64,000 nucleotides of DNA from Candidatus Contendobacter odensis Run_B_J11 (GCF_000531125.1 NZ_CBTK010000035.1:1-64000); one strand, 5' to 3'; shown: positions 1-8,479, numbered from the stretch's first letter. The notes: generated from the letters alone by a model not told the origin. Made by a program: numbers and translations.

Positions 1-37
1 GCTTTTTCGTGCTGCTGATGACAAAAACAGAATTCAT
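1..37 (-). CDS. IscB-like RRXRR/HNH nuclease, N-terminal start only
   Basis: Only the first 12 codons lie in the window; the gene runs off the left edge on the minus strand. They read MNSVFVISSTKK, which fits the opening strand of the PLMP/RRXRR domain of IscB-type proteins (M-x-x-V-F-V-x-x-x-x-K). IscB proteins are the RNA-guided nucleases of IS200/IS605-type elements. Support comes from context: about 250 bp of structured, gene-poor DNA directly upstream, where an omega-RNA would lie, and a toxin gene that is cut off at the far end of it. Its ATG overlaps the stop of a 56-codon upstream ORF (ATGA). Twelve residues cannot prove the family; a TnpB-like or unrelated ORF is possible. Confidence 0.4.
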   Translation of the reverse strand, partial: MNSVFVISSTKK

Positions 38-204
38 GGGTGTAAACCCTCTCGATGAACGGTAACGGTAATCTCGCCGGGAGTGCAAAGGTCGTTCAGA
101 CTCAGGATTAGGGCTTGTACCACCTCGCCCGCCATTCCTTTCGCCCACAGAGCCAAGAACTGATTAAGCATTCTTGGGTGTGTCGCTTTCGCTTCACTTT
201 GCAT
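34..204 (-). CDS. 56-residue ORF directly upstream of the iscB-like start
   Basis: The ORF starts at an ATG preceded by a GAGAG purine stretch, and its TGA overlaps the ATG of the partial iscB-like gene, as in translationally coupled genes. The product is a small soluble helical-looking protein (MQSEAKATHPRMLNQ at the start, ...TVTVHREGLHP at the end) that I do not recognise. It lies entirely within the region expected to encode the omega-RNA, so it may be a chance ORF. Confidence 0.25.
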   Translation of the reverse strand: MQSEAKATHPRMLNQFLALWAKGMAGEVVQALILSLNDLCTPGEITVTVHREGLHP

Positions 205-286
205 CGTCTACTCTCGTGGTTAGAAAGTCGGCTGGTTAAGTCTCATGTGGATTTTTGGGCAACAGGGAGGTTGCTCACAAATCCAC
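38..286 (-). ncRNA. Candidate omega-RNA (HEARO-type) region upstream of iscB-like gene
   Basis: IscB elements encode their guide RNA just upstream of the nuclease gene, with the guide at the 5' end next to the insertion site. Here the outer end is a strong hairpin at 247-286: outer arms GTGGATTT (247-254) and AAATCCAC (279-286), inner arms GCAAC (259-263) and GTTGC (270-274). The upstream toxin ORF runs straight into this hairpin and stops, as expected at an element boundary. No covariance model could be run, so the RNA assignment is inference from position and structure. Confidence 0.3.
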
Positions 287-469
287 ACGGCGGCGACTCA
301 ACGGTGAGCGTTGTACTTCTTCGGCACCCGGTTCCCCTGCACCGGCTATGGCGATTTCGGTAAAGACTGCTTCAGGGATGGTGATGGACCCGTAAATCTG
401 GCGCAGCAGGTCGAGTTGCCCGACACAGGCGAGGTTGATGATGGGCGAAGTATTGCTGACGACGATCAC
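275..469 (-). pseudogene. DUF3368-family PIN toxin, truncated
   Basis: The reading frame starts with GTG, overlapping the antitoxin stop by 4 bp (GTGA). It encodes the typical start of a DUF3368 PIN-like ribonuclease (IVVSNTSPIINLACVGQLDLL, with the first catalytic Asp replaced by the family's SNTSP). Family members are about 150-165 residues; this frame stops after 64. Homology seems to fade near residue 52 (around position 310), and the stop lies within the hairpin that begins the presumed IscB element. The most likely history is insertion of the element into the toxin gene, leaving an inactive toxin with an intact antitoxin. Confidence 0.6.
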
Positions 470-711
470 GCTGGGTGGATCGCGGCCAGTGTGGCGAGGT
501 CGGCTTCAAAGTCCGCGATGTCGTAATGCACGGGAATACCCCGGCTGGCCAGCAGGTGTTGAAAGCGGAGCAGCGGTAACTCCGCCAGATGGCTGGCTTG
601 GCTGAGAGTCAGCCGGTTCTGGTTGAACAGCAGCACCGCGATTTCCTGTTTAAGCTGGTCGGGACTCAGGCGAGCGGCGTATAGGGTTTCCTCGGCGATG
701 ACCACGGGCAT
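466..711 (-). CDS. UPF0175-family antitoxin
   Basis: An 81-residue protein of the UPF0175 family, small DNA-binding antitoxins paired with DUF3368 PIN toxins. The N-terminal half contains AARLSPDQLKQEIAVLLFNQ and the middle LTLSQASHLAELPLLRFQHL, a helix-turn-helix-like stretch. The end (VHYDIADFEADLATL) is the usual toxin-contacting tail. The start is supported by an AGGAGG ribosome binding site 8 nt upstream. The 4-bp overlap with the toxin frame shows an operon. Since the toxin is truncated, this antitoxin is probably now solitary. Confidence 0.8.
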   Translation of the reverse strand: MPVVIAEETLYAARLSPDQLKQEIAVLLFNQNRLTLSQASHLAELPLLRFQHLLASRGIPVHYDIADFEADLATLAAIHPA

Positions 712-762
712 GGCTAGGCCTCCTCATTGGCATATGACGCATAAACACCGTAGATACGGTGA

Positions 763-1998
763 TCACACCAGCACTTCCACGCAAGGCGGATGACTCAAAA
801 ACGCCGCCGGGCTGGCGGTTAATCCATAGGCCCCGGATTGAAACACCACGATCAGATCGCCGACCTCGGCTTGCGCCAGTTCCATCCGGTCGGCGAGCAG
901 ATCGAGCGGGGTACAGAGTGGCCCGACCACCGACACTACTTCCCGCTCGGTTCCCACCACCCGGTTGCCGACCACCACCGGGTAATTCTTGCGGATCACT
1001 TGGCCGAAGTTGCCGGACGCGGCCAGATGATGATGCAGACCGCCGTTGACGACCAGAAAGGTGTGGCCGCGTGACACTTTGCGATCCACTACTTCGGCAA
1101 CGTAAATCCCCGCTTCGCCAACCAGATAACGGCCTAGCTCTACTACCACCCGCACTTCGGGCAGCCGCGCCTTCACTTCCGGCAGCCAGCGTTCCAAATT
1201 GGCGGCGATGGGCGCCAAATCCAGCGGAGTATCGCCGGGAAAGTAGGGGATGCCGAAACCACCGCCAATGTTCAACAGCCGTATTGGGGCTGGCGCATCG
1301 GTTGCCAGCCGCAGCGCCAATTCAAAAGTACGGTCGTGAGCCTCAACGATGGCTTCAGCGCGCAGGTTCTGCGAACCGGAAAAGATGTGGAAGCCCTGAA
1401 AATCCAGTTCCAGTTCGCCGATCCGCCGCAGCACCGCCGGCACCTGTTCGGCATCTACCCCAAACGGTTTTGGCCCGCCGCTCATCTTCATCCCGGAGGC
1501 TTTCAACTCAAAATCGGGATTGACTCGCACCGCCACCCGGGGTCGCCGACCCTGTTCCCGACCCAGCCGGGCTACGGTTTCCAATTCATGGGCGGATTCC
1601 AGATTGATGGTGATCGCGGCGGCGATGGCAGCAGCCAGTTCCGGTGGACGTTTGCCGGGGCCGGCGAAACTGATCTCAGCCGGGTTCATCCCGGTATCCA
1701 GCGCCACCTTCATCTCGTTTTGTGACGCCACGTCCAGCCCGTCTACTAAACCGGCCATGTGTTGCACCAGCGCCGGCATCGGATTGGCTTTCATTGCATA
1801 GTGCAGTTCAATAGCCGAGGGCAGTACCCGCCGCAGCAGCGCCACCCGCTCAGCCAGCAGCTTGCGATCATAGGCGTAGAACGGGGTCTGGCCGATCCGC
1901 GCCGCCAGTTGCGTCAACGGAATGCCGCCGATCTGGAGGCAGTCCTCTATCACCGGAAACTGGCTCATCGGCGCATGCACCGGCTTGACCGTACTCAT
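763..1998 (-). CDS. PLP-dependent decarboxylase, exosortase A-associated
   Basis: A 411-residue fold type III PLP decarboxylase related to diaminopimelate/ornithine decarboxylases (LysA). The PLP lysine is Lys70 in HYAMKANP; the glycine-rich phosphate loop is GGGFGIPYF, and the C-terminal active-site cysteine is in GPLCTPLD. It lacks the features of a housekeeping LysA and matches the subfamily linked to exosortase-A/PEP-CTERM systems. Its ATG overlaps the stop of the acyl-CoA ligase by 4 bp (ATGA), the standard pair for that subfamily. The substrate is unknown; the pair is thought to make an amine or modified precursor for exopolysaccharide or protein-sorting loci. No exosortase is visible in the window. 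Confidence 0.85.
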   Translation of the reverse strand: MSTVKPVHAPMSQFPVIEDCLQIGGIPLTQLAARIGQTPFYAYDRKLLAERVALLRRVLPSAIELHYAMKANPMPALVQHMAGLVDGLDVASQNEMKVALDTGMNPAEISFAGPGKRPPELAAAIAAAITINLESAHELETVARLGREQGRRPRVAVRVNPDFELKASGMKMSGGPKPFGVDAEQVPAVLRRIGELELDFQGFHIFSGSQNLRAEAIVEAHDRTFELALRLATDAPAPIRLLNIGGGFGIPYFPGDTPLDLAPIAANLERWLPEVKARLPEVRVVVELGRYLVGEAGIYVAEVVDRKVSRGHTFLVVNGGLHHHLAASGNFGQVIRKNYPVVVGNRVVGTEREVVSVVGPLCTPLDLLADRMELAQAEVGDLIVVFQSGAYGLTASPAAFLSHPPCVEVLV

Positions 1999-3632
1999 GA
2001 TTCGGACTCCGGGAACAGGTTGCGCAACTCTTCGACCAGACTTTTGCGATCAATTTTGCCGTTGGGATTGCGCGGCAGATCGCTGTGGCGGGCGATGATT
2101 TGCAGCGGCGCCATGAAATTAGGCAACTGCCGTTTGCAGTGGTTGATCAATTCATTTTCGTTAAATGCGTCCCGCAACGGCTTGACCACTGCAATAATCG
2201 CTTGGCCCAGCGCTGGATGAGGAATGCCCAGCGCCGCTGCTTCAGCGATCTGGCCGCTGCCGTACAGCACTTCCTCAATCTCGGTGGGGCTGACCCGGTA
2301 ACCGGAGGTCTTGATCATGTCGTCCTTGCGCCCAATGAAATACAGGAAGCCATCCTCATCTATCCGCACCGTGTCGCCTGACCACACCGCCAGTTCGGTC
2401 AACGGCAGGCCGGGATTCTGACCGGGCACTGGACGGTAACGCTCGGCGGTCTTGGCCGGATCATTCCAGTAGCCAAGCGCCACCAGCGAGCCGCGATGCA
2501 CCAGTTCGCCCGGTTCGCCCGGGGCGCAGGGAGTACCGTCCTCACGCACCACCAGAATTTCGGCGTTGGGAATAGCCTTGCCGATGGAATCGGGGCGACG
2601 ATCAATTTCTTCAGGTGGCAGATAGGTGGAGCGGAATGCTTCAGTCAGGCCGTACATAAGATAAGGCGTGGTCTTGGGCAAGGCGCGGCGCAACGCGGTC
2701 AGCGTCGCCCGCGGCATCGCGCCGCCGGAGTTGGTGATATAGCGCAGGCTGTCTACCGCTGTCACCGGCCACTCCGGTTGCGCCAGTTGCACCCACATCG
2801 GCGGCACTGCCGCCAACCCGGTAATGCCCTCGCGGGCAACGATGGTAATCACGTCCCGGGGCAACAGATAATCCATTAGCACAGCGCGGGCGCCCGCTAC
2901 GAACGCGGTCGTCAACTGGCTAAGGCCGTAGTCAAAGCTGAACGGCAGCACCGCCAGAATCCGGTCATCGGCCCGATTGCCGAGGTATTCGGCAACGCTG
3001 TAGGCGCCGGTCAGCATGTTGCGGTGCGACAATACCACGCCCTTGGGTTTGCCGGTGCTGCCAGAGGTGTAGAGAATGGCCGCCATATCGGTATCAATCA
3101 CCGGCACCGGCGAACGGGCGCGCTCCGCCGCCAGCAATGCCGGCCAGCCGATGATTTGAAAATGGCGGATGCGTTGGGGCAATGCAACTTCGGCGTCAAC
3201 CAGCGCCAAGGTATGCAGGTCGGGACAATCCGCCAGCAGCGGTTCCAGTAACTCGGCGCGGTCGCGGGCGGTGATCAGAATCCGCACGTTGCAATCACGC
3301 AGGATGTAAGCGACCTGATCGGGCTTTAGCAACGGATTGACCGGTACGAATACGCAACCAGCAAGAGAGGCGCCGAACAGGGCAGTAACCGCCTCCAACC
3401 GCTTGGGCAGATAGACCGCGACCCGTTCCGCCCGATTCAAACCGAGCGCCAGCAACCCGCGTGCGACGGCCTGGATCTGGCCGGTCAGGGTAGCGTAATC
3501 CAGGTTTAGCTGCCGGTGGACGATAGCAATAGCGTCTGGATTCTGGTTCGCCTGTTCAAGAATGAGTTCGTGCAGCAGTCTGACCATGCGCGGTTCCGGG
3601 ATGAAAGTAGGAATTGAATGATGATAAATCAT
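1995..3632 (-). CDS. Acyl-CoA ligase (AMP-forming), exosortase A-associated
   Basis: An adenylate-forming enzyme of the acyl-CoA synthetase (ANL) superfamily. The P-loop-like AMP-binding motif ILYTSGSTGKPKGVVLSH is intact, as are YMYGLTEAFRS-type A5 (here MYGLTEAFRST), the GD motif (WSGDTVRIDEDG), the hinge region GRKDDMIKTSGYRVSP and the C-terminal catalytic Lys (NPNGKIDRK). It fits the exosortase-A-associated ligase subfamily, and its stop overlaps the start of the partner decarboxylase. Three starts are possible: 3656 (no ribosome site), 3632 (GGAAG 5-6 nt upstream, chosen) and 3587 (the homologue-like start MVRLLHEL). Confidence 0.85.
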   Translation of the reverse strand: MIYHHSIPTFIPEPRMVRLLHELILEQANQNPDAIAIVHRQLNLDYATLTGQIQAVARGLLALGLNRAERVAVYLPKRLEAVTALFGASLAGCVFVPVNPLLKPDQVAYILRDCNVRILITARDRAELLEPLLADCPDLHTLALVDAEVALPQRIRHFQIIGWPALLAAERARSPVPVIDTDMAAILYTSGSTGKPKGVVLSHRNMLTGAYSVAEYLGNRADDRILAVLPFSFDYGLSQLTTAFVAGARAVLMDYLLPRDVITIVAREGITGLAAVPPMWVQLAQPEWPVTAVDSLRYITNSGGAMPRATLTALRRALPKTTPYLMYGLTEAFRSTYLPPEEIDRRPDSIGKAIPNAEILVVREDGTPCAPGEPGELVHRGSLVALGYWNDPAKTAERYRPVPGQNPGLPLTELAVWSGDTVRIDEDGFLYFIGRKDDMIKTSGYRVSPTEIEEVLYGSGQIAEAAALGIPHPALGQAIIAVVKPLRDAFNENELINHCKRQLPNFMAPLQIIARHSDLPRNPNGKIDRKSLVEELRNLFPESES

Positions 3633-3708
3633 AGTCGCTTCCACGCCGGACAACATCGGGAGCGATGGATGAATGGGTTATGCGAGCGTTGACGGGAGAG
3701 GATGAGTA

Positions 3709-3981
3709 ATGAAAGAACAGGAGAGTACGCCGAATCTGATGCTCTACACCACGCTGGGTTGCCATCTGTGCGCGCAGGCCGAAGCCCTGATTCTGGCCGC
3801 AGTCGGCGCGACAGTCCAACAGGTGGAGATCAGCGACGATGCTGAGTTGCTGGAATGCTACGGTATCCGCATTCCGGTATTGCGCCGGGGAGATACCGGC
3901 GAAGAACTGGACTGGCCTTTCGATGCGGCGGCCCTTCGGCGACTGCTACGCAGTGGGAAGCATGGCGTTGACCCGATTTGA
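3709..3981 (+). CDS. Glutaredoxin-like (DUF836) thioredoxin-fold protein
   Basis: A 90-residue single-domain thioredoxin-fold protein. The redox motif CHLC is at Cys18-Cys21, and the cis-proline loop is in RIPVLRR. It resembles the short DUF836 glutaredoxin family found beside metabolic genes in gammaproteobacteria. It would act as a cytoplasmic thiol-disulfide carrier; the partner is not evident. It diverges from the ligase gene, with 76 bp between them, and precedes the fadL-like gene by 100 bp, so it may be its own transcription unit. Confidence 0.8.
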   Translation: MKEQESTPNLMLYTTLGCHLCAQAEALILAAVGATVQQVEISDDAELLECYGIRIPVLRRGDTGEELDWPFDAAALRRLLRSGKHGVDPI

Positions 3982-4081
3982 AGTTCTTTATCAAAAAGGG
4001 CGTCGCGACAATCCTCATTTGAAAAAGTTCGTAAACCGGGCAAATTGGGCGGCGATTCGCTATCCTTGGATGACCATCACA

Positions 4082-5437
4082 ATGAGTACAACAACGATGA
4101 CGCACCATAGACGCCACTTACTTCTCATCCTGGGGCTGGCCAGTGCGCTTGCCGCCACCGATTCAGCCCTCGCATCAGGCTTGCAAATCACCGAGCAGAG
4201 CGTCACCGGCCTGGGCCGGGCATTCGCCGGCGGCAGCTTGCCAAACGACGACGTATCCGCCGTGTTTTATAATCCCGCCGACATGATGCTGAGCAAAGGA
4301 ATGCAGGCGCAGGCGGGCATGACCTTCATCGGTATTTCCATCGAGGCGGATAACGCCGGCTCAACCACCCGGCTGCCGGCCAATTTGGGTGACGTACTCA
4401 CTAAACCGGGCACCGTGCCGGTATTTGTGACCATTCCAAGTTCGGGTCTCGGTAATGATGACGGTGGTACCGACAATGTGGTGCCCAACGGCTTTTTCGC
4501 GATGGACATTAACGACCGGATGCGATTTGGCCTGGGCATGACCTCGCCCTTTGCGGTGAGTACCAGTTACAGCAGGGGTTGGGTAGGCCGCTATCATGCG
4601 GTTGATTCAGAATTATTGACGGTTGATATCAATCCCTCCATTGCCTATCGGGTCAATGACAGCCTGTCCATTGGTGGTGGCGTCAGCGCCCAGTATGTGG
4701 ATGCCAAACTGACTCAGGCCCTGTTCAACCCGCTCAGCCCAACTAAGGATGGCTATGTCGAGGTCAAGGCCGACGGTTGGGCCTTTGGCTATAACTTGGG
4801 CGCTCTGTATGAATTCGACCCCAACACCCGGGTCAGTTTCAGCTACCGGTCGCGGCTCAATCACTCGGCAGAGGGTGATCGCACCATCACCGATTACCTT
4901 CCAGGCCGTAATGGCAAAGTGTCTACCAAAGCCGACGTCACCTTGCCGGATTGGCTAGGACTGGCCGCCTATCGGCGGCTCAACGATCAATGGGCAGTGA
5001 TGGGCGGCGTCCGCTGGACCAACTGGAGCCTGTTCAAAGAGTTGAAGCTGGAATTCGCCGATGGAACCCAGAGTGTGACTGAAGAAAACTGGGAGGATAG
5101 CTGGTCATTCAATATCGGCGTCAGCTACGATTACAACCCGGAATGGACTTTCCGGGCCGGCTACGTCTATGACCAGACGCCGGTCCCATCGGCTGAATAC
5201 CGCACCCCGCGCATTCCCGATTCCAACCGCAACGCCATCGGTCTCGGTTTTAGCTACCATCCAAGTTCACAACTGTCGCTGGATTTCGGCTACATGTACA
5301 TCGATTTCGCCAGCGCCAGTACCGAAAATACCGTCAATCTGATACCCGCTCCGGCGGGGCTGATTACCGATACCCTGCGACTCGACTACAACGGTTCGGG
5401 CAATCTGGTCGGCATCCAGGCCAGCTACCGGTTTTAA
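4082..5437 (+). CDS. FadL/TodX-family outer membrane transporter
   Basis: An outer-membrane beta-barrel protein of the long-chain fatty acid transporter family (OmpP1/FadL/TodX). After a signal peptide ending ATDSALA-SG, the mature start SGLQITEQSVTGLGRAFAG is the N-terminal hatch typical of FadL, followed by NPAD. The barrel strands continue to a C-terminal aromatic residue (GIQASYRF), the BAM recognition signal. Likely role: uptake of fatty acids or other hydrophobic compounds. The open frame extends upstream across the glutaredoxin gene, but only the Met at 4082 (or 4070, 4097) puts the signal peptide at the N-terminus. A strong terminator follows. Confidence 0.88.
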   Translation: MSTTTMTHHRRHLLLILGLASALAATDSALASGLQITEQSVTGLGRAFAGGSLPNDDVSAVFYNPADMMLSKGMQAQAGMTFIGISIEADNAGSTTRLPANLGDVLTKPGTVPVFVTIPSSGLGNDDGGTDNVVPNGFFAMDINDRMRFGLGMTSPFAVSTSYSRGWVGRYHAVDSELLTVDINPSIAYRVNDSLSIGGGVSAQYVDAKLTQALFNPLSPTKDGYVEVKADGWAFGYNLGALYEFDPNTRVSFSYRSRLNHSAEGDRTITDYLPGRNGKVSTKADVTLPDWLGLAAYRRLNDQWAVMGGVRWTNWSLFKELKLEFADGTQSVTEENWEDSWSFNIGVSYDYNPEWTFRAGYVYDQTPVPSAEYRTPRIPDSNRNAIGLGFSYHPSSQLSLDFGYMYIDFASASTENTVNLIPAPAGLITDTLRLDYNGSGNLVGIQASYRF

Positions 5438-5471
5438 GCCTGAGAAATCGGCGGCAATCAGCCAAAACGAG

Positions 5472-5501
5472 AAAGCCGGGGCGCAATCCCCGGCTTTGTT
5501 C
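5472..5501. terminator. Terminator between fadL-like and hsp70-like genes
   Basis: A perfect 10-bp stem, AAAGCCGGGG (5472-5481) with CCCCGGCTTT (5488-5497), with a 6-nt loop and a T-rich tail (TTGTTCTTTC) on the plus strand. It sits between the convergent ends of two genes and probably stops transcription from the fadL side, possibly from both. Confidence 0.8.
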
Positions 5502-5517
5502 TTTCAGAAAGAGCCAG

Positions 5518-8265
5518 TTATCCCACCAGCTTCAATCCCGGCGGCAGCGCCTCGCCGAAGATCCGCCCGGCATCGGCTTCATCCAGGTCGAACACTTCTT
5601 CCATCATCCGCAACCACGACATCGGCGCTTTCGCCGCCCGCAACCGCTGCATCACCTGCGTCCTTAACTCCTCACTCAGATCCCGCTCGCGATCCCCGCT
5701 CAACCGCGCCAACAGGGTCGCGGCAAACGCCGCCGGCGTCACCGCCTTCCAATCCAGCGCCAACACCCGCTCCAGCCAGACCGCCGCCGTTGCCGCCGAC
5801 ACCACATCATGGGCGCTGCCATAAGCGGGAACCCGGGTTCCCAGCCGACCCACCGCCCACCACAGTTGCGATGATTCCCCCTTCCGCTCCAGTCGTGCTA
5901 ACAATAATGCGCCCAGTTCAACCTTGCGCGCCGCCGGTAACCGCTCCAGCACCGCCGCCAAGCGCGCCATATCTTCGATGCCCGGCTGTTTGTCCTTGGC
6001 CGCTTTGCCAGTCAGCGGCCGCAGTTCCAGCAGCAGATCATCGCTCAATTGCGCCTGTGCCGTTGCATCCAGTCCGCCGGCCACCCGCCGCCACAAGGTC
6101 CACCATTCCGCCCACACCTGGGCATCCCGACCGTACTGCACCCCCTGCGGGTACAGCGTCCACAATTGCCCCACGCGCCAGTCATCCAGCGGATAGCCGA
6201 AACCCGGTCGCAGGCAATAGCCGGCCAGACTCAGCCATAACCGTTCATGATCCACCGAGCGCCGCCGCCGCCGGGCACCAGTCCACAACACCCCGAATAA
6301 TTCCCGCAACAAGGGCGTTTCCCAAGTCTCGCGCTGGCCGAGCAGCCGTTCCAAATCGGTGCGCAGCGCCTTGATTTCCTTTTGCTCCACATCGGCGGCG
6401 CGAGCGCCGTAAAACCGTTCCAGCCGTGTCGCTGCATCGCCAAAACGCGGATGCAGGCGAGCCAGCGCCGTTGTGTCGCCGCGCACCTGAAATGCTAACC
6501 GCCAGCGCCCTGGGAGTGCAGATTCCACCGCGACGCAATCCACCTCCAGCGTTCCCACTTCGGTCAATTGCGCGGTCAGTTGCACCTGCGCCTCACCAAC
6601 CCCGGTTTTGCTCTCGATCACCGTCGCTATCGGCGGCAAGGGACTGAATTCTTCCGTGTCCAATTCCACCAGCGCCCCCGGCGGATAAACGGCATCGCCG
6701 GTTGAAGACAGCAGATGAAACTGCACCGGCGCGCCCAGCCGCAACGAGAAGGTGCGATCCAGCCGGATTTCCCGCCCCTCTTCGGCGCCGCGTGGCAACA
6801 GGCAAACCCCCTGTTTTTGCCGACCTCCGCCGTCCACCCGCAAAAAATAACTCCGGGCGGAACCACCGCCGATCCGCAAACCCTGGCCGCTCCGCGCCAG
6901 TCCATAAGCCACCGCGCCCCGCGCTACCGCCAGATCAGGTTCAGGATTATCCAGCAGCGCCAACGGTTCACCGCGCCAACCCGCCAGAATGTCCAGCAGG
7001 CGATCCGCCAACGCCGCGCCATGAAATACCCCGCCATTCAGCAGCACCGCATCCGGCATCGGCGGATGATCCGCCAGCACCCGCTCGCTCAATGCCTGGC
7101 GAGAGGCGTCCGCGTGTTGCGCCAAAAAAGCCGCCAAATGGCGGCTGATTGCGGGATCAGCGGCATAGGGCAACCCAAATTCGACCACCGCCGCCCGTCG
7201 GCCCTGGGGTCGCTCCGCGCTCCCGACCGGCGGCAGAAACCCATCCACCAGCAGCGCCCGTACCTCGGCGCGGCTCAGTTCCGCCGAACGCGCCCCCCCG
7301 ATCAGCCGGGTTCCACCGCCCAGCACCGTCACTGAAGTCCGCTCCGGCGCATCCAACGCCAACAAGCGTTCCTTGGCGCCCCGACACTGTTGCCACAATT
7401 GCGACAACTCAGCGGCGTTCAGCCGTCCACCGCCCAGTCGGGTTTCAACCGTGCGGGCCAGGGTCAAATCCATGTTGTCGCCGCCCAGCATCAGATGATC
7501 GCCGACGCCGATTCGGGTCAGTCGCGGGCCAGCCTCGCCAGACTCGATCTGAATCAGGGTCAGGTCAGTGGTGCCGCCGCCCACGTCGCAGACCAGCAGC
7601 AACCGCGATTCGCCCAAGGCAGTCGCCACTTCGGCGCGATGGCGATGCAGCCAGTCGTAGCAGGCGGCTTGCGGCTCCTCCAGCAACCGCAGTTGCGGCA
7701 ACCCGGCTAACCGCGCCGCTTCCACGGTCAGCGCTCGCCCCGCCTCGTCGAAAGAAGCCGGCACCGTCAATACCAGTTCTTGCCGTTCCAGCGGTTGGCG
7801 GGGAAAGCGCTGATTCCAGGCGGCGCGGAGATAAGCGAGGGTACTGGCGCTGGCGGCGACCGGTGAGACTTTGGCGATGCCCTCCGCCGCGCCCCACGGC
7901 AGAATCGGCGCGGTGCGATCCACCCCGGCATGGGATAGCCAGCTTTTGGCGCTGGCGACCAGCCGCCCCGGCGTCCGCGCCCCACGTTCCCGCGCCAGTT
8001 CACCCAGGACGACGTGGGCCACTTGACCCGGATCGGTGAAGATCCAGGGCAACTGAAGATCCGCCGCCGCCAGTTCGCCTTCCACCGGGTGATAACGCAC
8101 CGAGGGCAACAGCGGGCGGGCCGCCACCGCGCCGGGAGCGATGAGTTGCTCAATGGCGAACAGTTGAATCTCGGTGGCAGTGCGGAGATCCGCGTAGGCG
8201 ACCACGGTGTGGGTGGTGCCGAGATCGATGCCGACCAGATAACGGGATACATGGGACCGAGCGAT
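5518..8265 (-). CDS. Large Hsp70-family (DnaK-like) protein, probable ATC start
   Basis: A protein of about 915 residues with an N-terminal Hsp70/actin-type ATPase domain. Phosphate-1 motif: YLVGIDLGTTHTVVAYAD; phosphate-2 motif: LLVCDVGGGTTDLTLIQ; adenosine region: AVLLNGGVFHG. The C-terminal ~350 residues are an alpha-helical extension unlike the DnaK lid. This fits the large Hsp70 family often encoded with a second Hsp70 and DUF2760; neither partner is here. No ATG, GTG or TTG lies between the AGGAGG (8274-8279) and the ATPase domain; the codon 8 nt after it is ATC (8265). A relic at 10397-10468 has the same arrangement. Alternatives are GTG at 8283 or ATG at 8331, but the latter lies inside the adjacent inverted repeat. 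Role: probable chaperone, client unknown. Confidence 0.85.
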   Translation of the reverse strand: MARSHVSRYLVGIDLGTTHTVVAYADLRTATEIQLFAIEQLIAPGAVAARPLLPSVRYHPVEGELAAADLQLPWIFTDPGQVAHVVLGELARERGARTPGRLVASAKSWLSHAGVDRTAPILPWGAAEGIAKVSPVAASASTLAYLRAAWNQRFPRQPLERQELVLTVPASFDEAGRALTVEAARLAGLPQLRLLEEPQAACYDWLHRHRAEVATALGESRLLLVCDVGGGTTDLTLIQIESGEAGPRLTRIGVGDHLMLGGDNMDLTLARTVETRLGGGRLNAAELSQLWQQCRGAKERLLALDAPERTSVTVLGGGTRLIGGARSAELSRAEVRALLVDGFLPPVGSAERPQGRRAAVVEFGLPYAADPAISRHLAAFLAQHADASRQALSERVLADHPPMPDAVLLNGGVFHGAALADRLLDILAGWRGEPLALLDNPEPDLAVARGAVAYGLARSGQGLRIGGGSARSYFLRVDGGGRQKQGVCLLPRGAEEGREIRLDRTFSLRLGAPVQFHLLSSTGDAVYPPGALVELDTEEFSPLPPIATVIESKTGVGEAQVQLTAQLTEVGTLEVDCVAVESALPGRWRLAFQVRGDTTALARLHPRFGDAATRLERFYGARAADVEQKEIKALRTDLERLLGQRETWETPLLRELFGVLWTGARRRRRSVDHERLWLSLAGYCLRPGFGYPLDDWRVGQLWTLYPQGVQYGRDAQVWAEWWTLWRRVAGGLDATAQAQLSDDLLLELRPLTGKAAKDKQPGIEDMARLAAVLERLPAARKVELGALLLARLERKGESSQLWWAVGRLGTRVPAYGSAHDVVSAATAAVWLERVLALDWKAVTPAAFAATLLARLSGDRERDLSEELRTQVMQRLRAAKAPMSWLRMMEEVFDLDEADAGRIFGEALPPGLKLVG

Positions 8266-8295
8266 AGTGATCTCCTCCTGCACGTTAAAATATTT

Positions 8296-8470
8296 GGTTC
8301 TTCGAGGGTTCTTGTGGAGAAGGTCTCTCAAGACGGATGGTGACCCGTCTGCGCCGGCTCGTGGTGGGATTAATACCGATGAAAATCAATCTATTATTGA
8401 TGAGCAATCCGCCGAAAGTCTTATTGATGAGACACTAAGACCCGGTTTCCACAAGAACCCTCGAAGAACC
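8296..8470. mobile_element. 175-bp MITE-like element with perfect 23-bp inverted repeats
   Basis: The ends are exact inverted copies: 8296-8318 (GGTTCTTCGAGGGTTC then TTGTGGA) and 8448-8470. Pairing continues imperfectly inwards (GTCTC...). The 129-bp core has no ORF of note and two copies of TATTGATGAG. No target duplication is obvious. The element ends 17 bp before the Hsp70 ribosome binding site and 9 bp beyond the hicB stop, so it separates the two units. It could also act as a large terminator hairpin. Confidence 0.6.
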
Positions 8471-8479
8471 CGATGATTT

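Noticed and set aside
115-526. Plus-strand ORFs of 82 and 71 residues at the left edge
   Set aside because: They lie opposite the toxin-antitoxin genes and the structured element and show no recognisable domain.
5496-8039. Long plus-strand ORFs (292 and 296 residues) opposite the Hsp70-like gene
   Set aside because: Pro/Arg/Ala-rich products without domains; they mirror the codon bias of the minus-strand gene.
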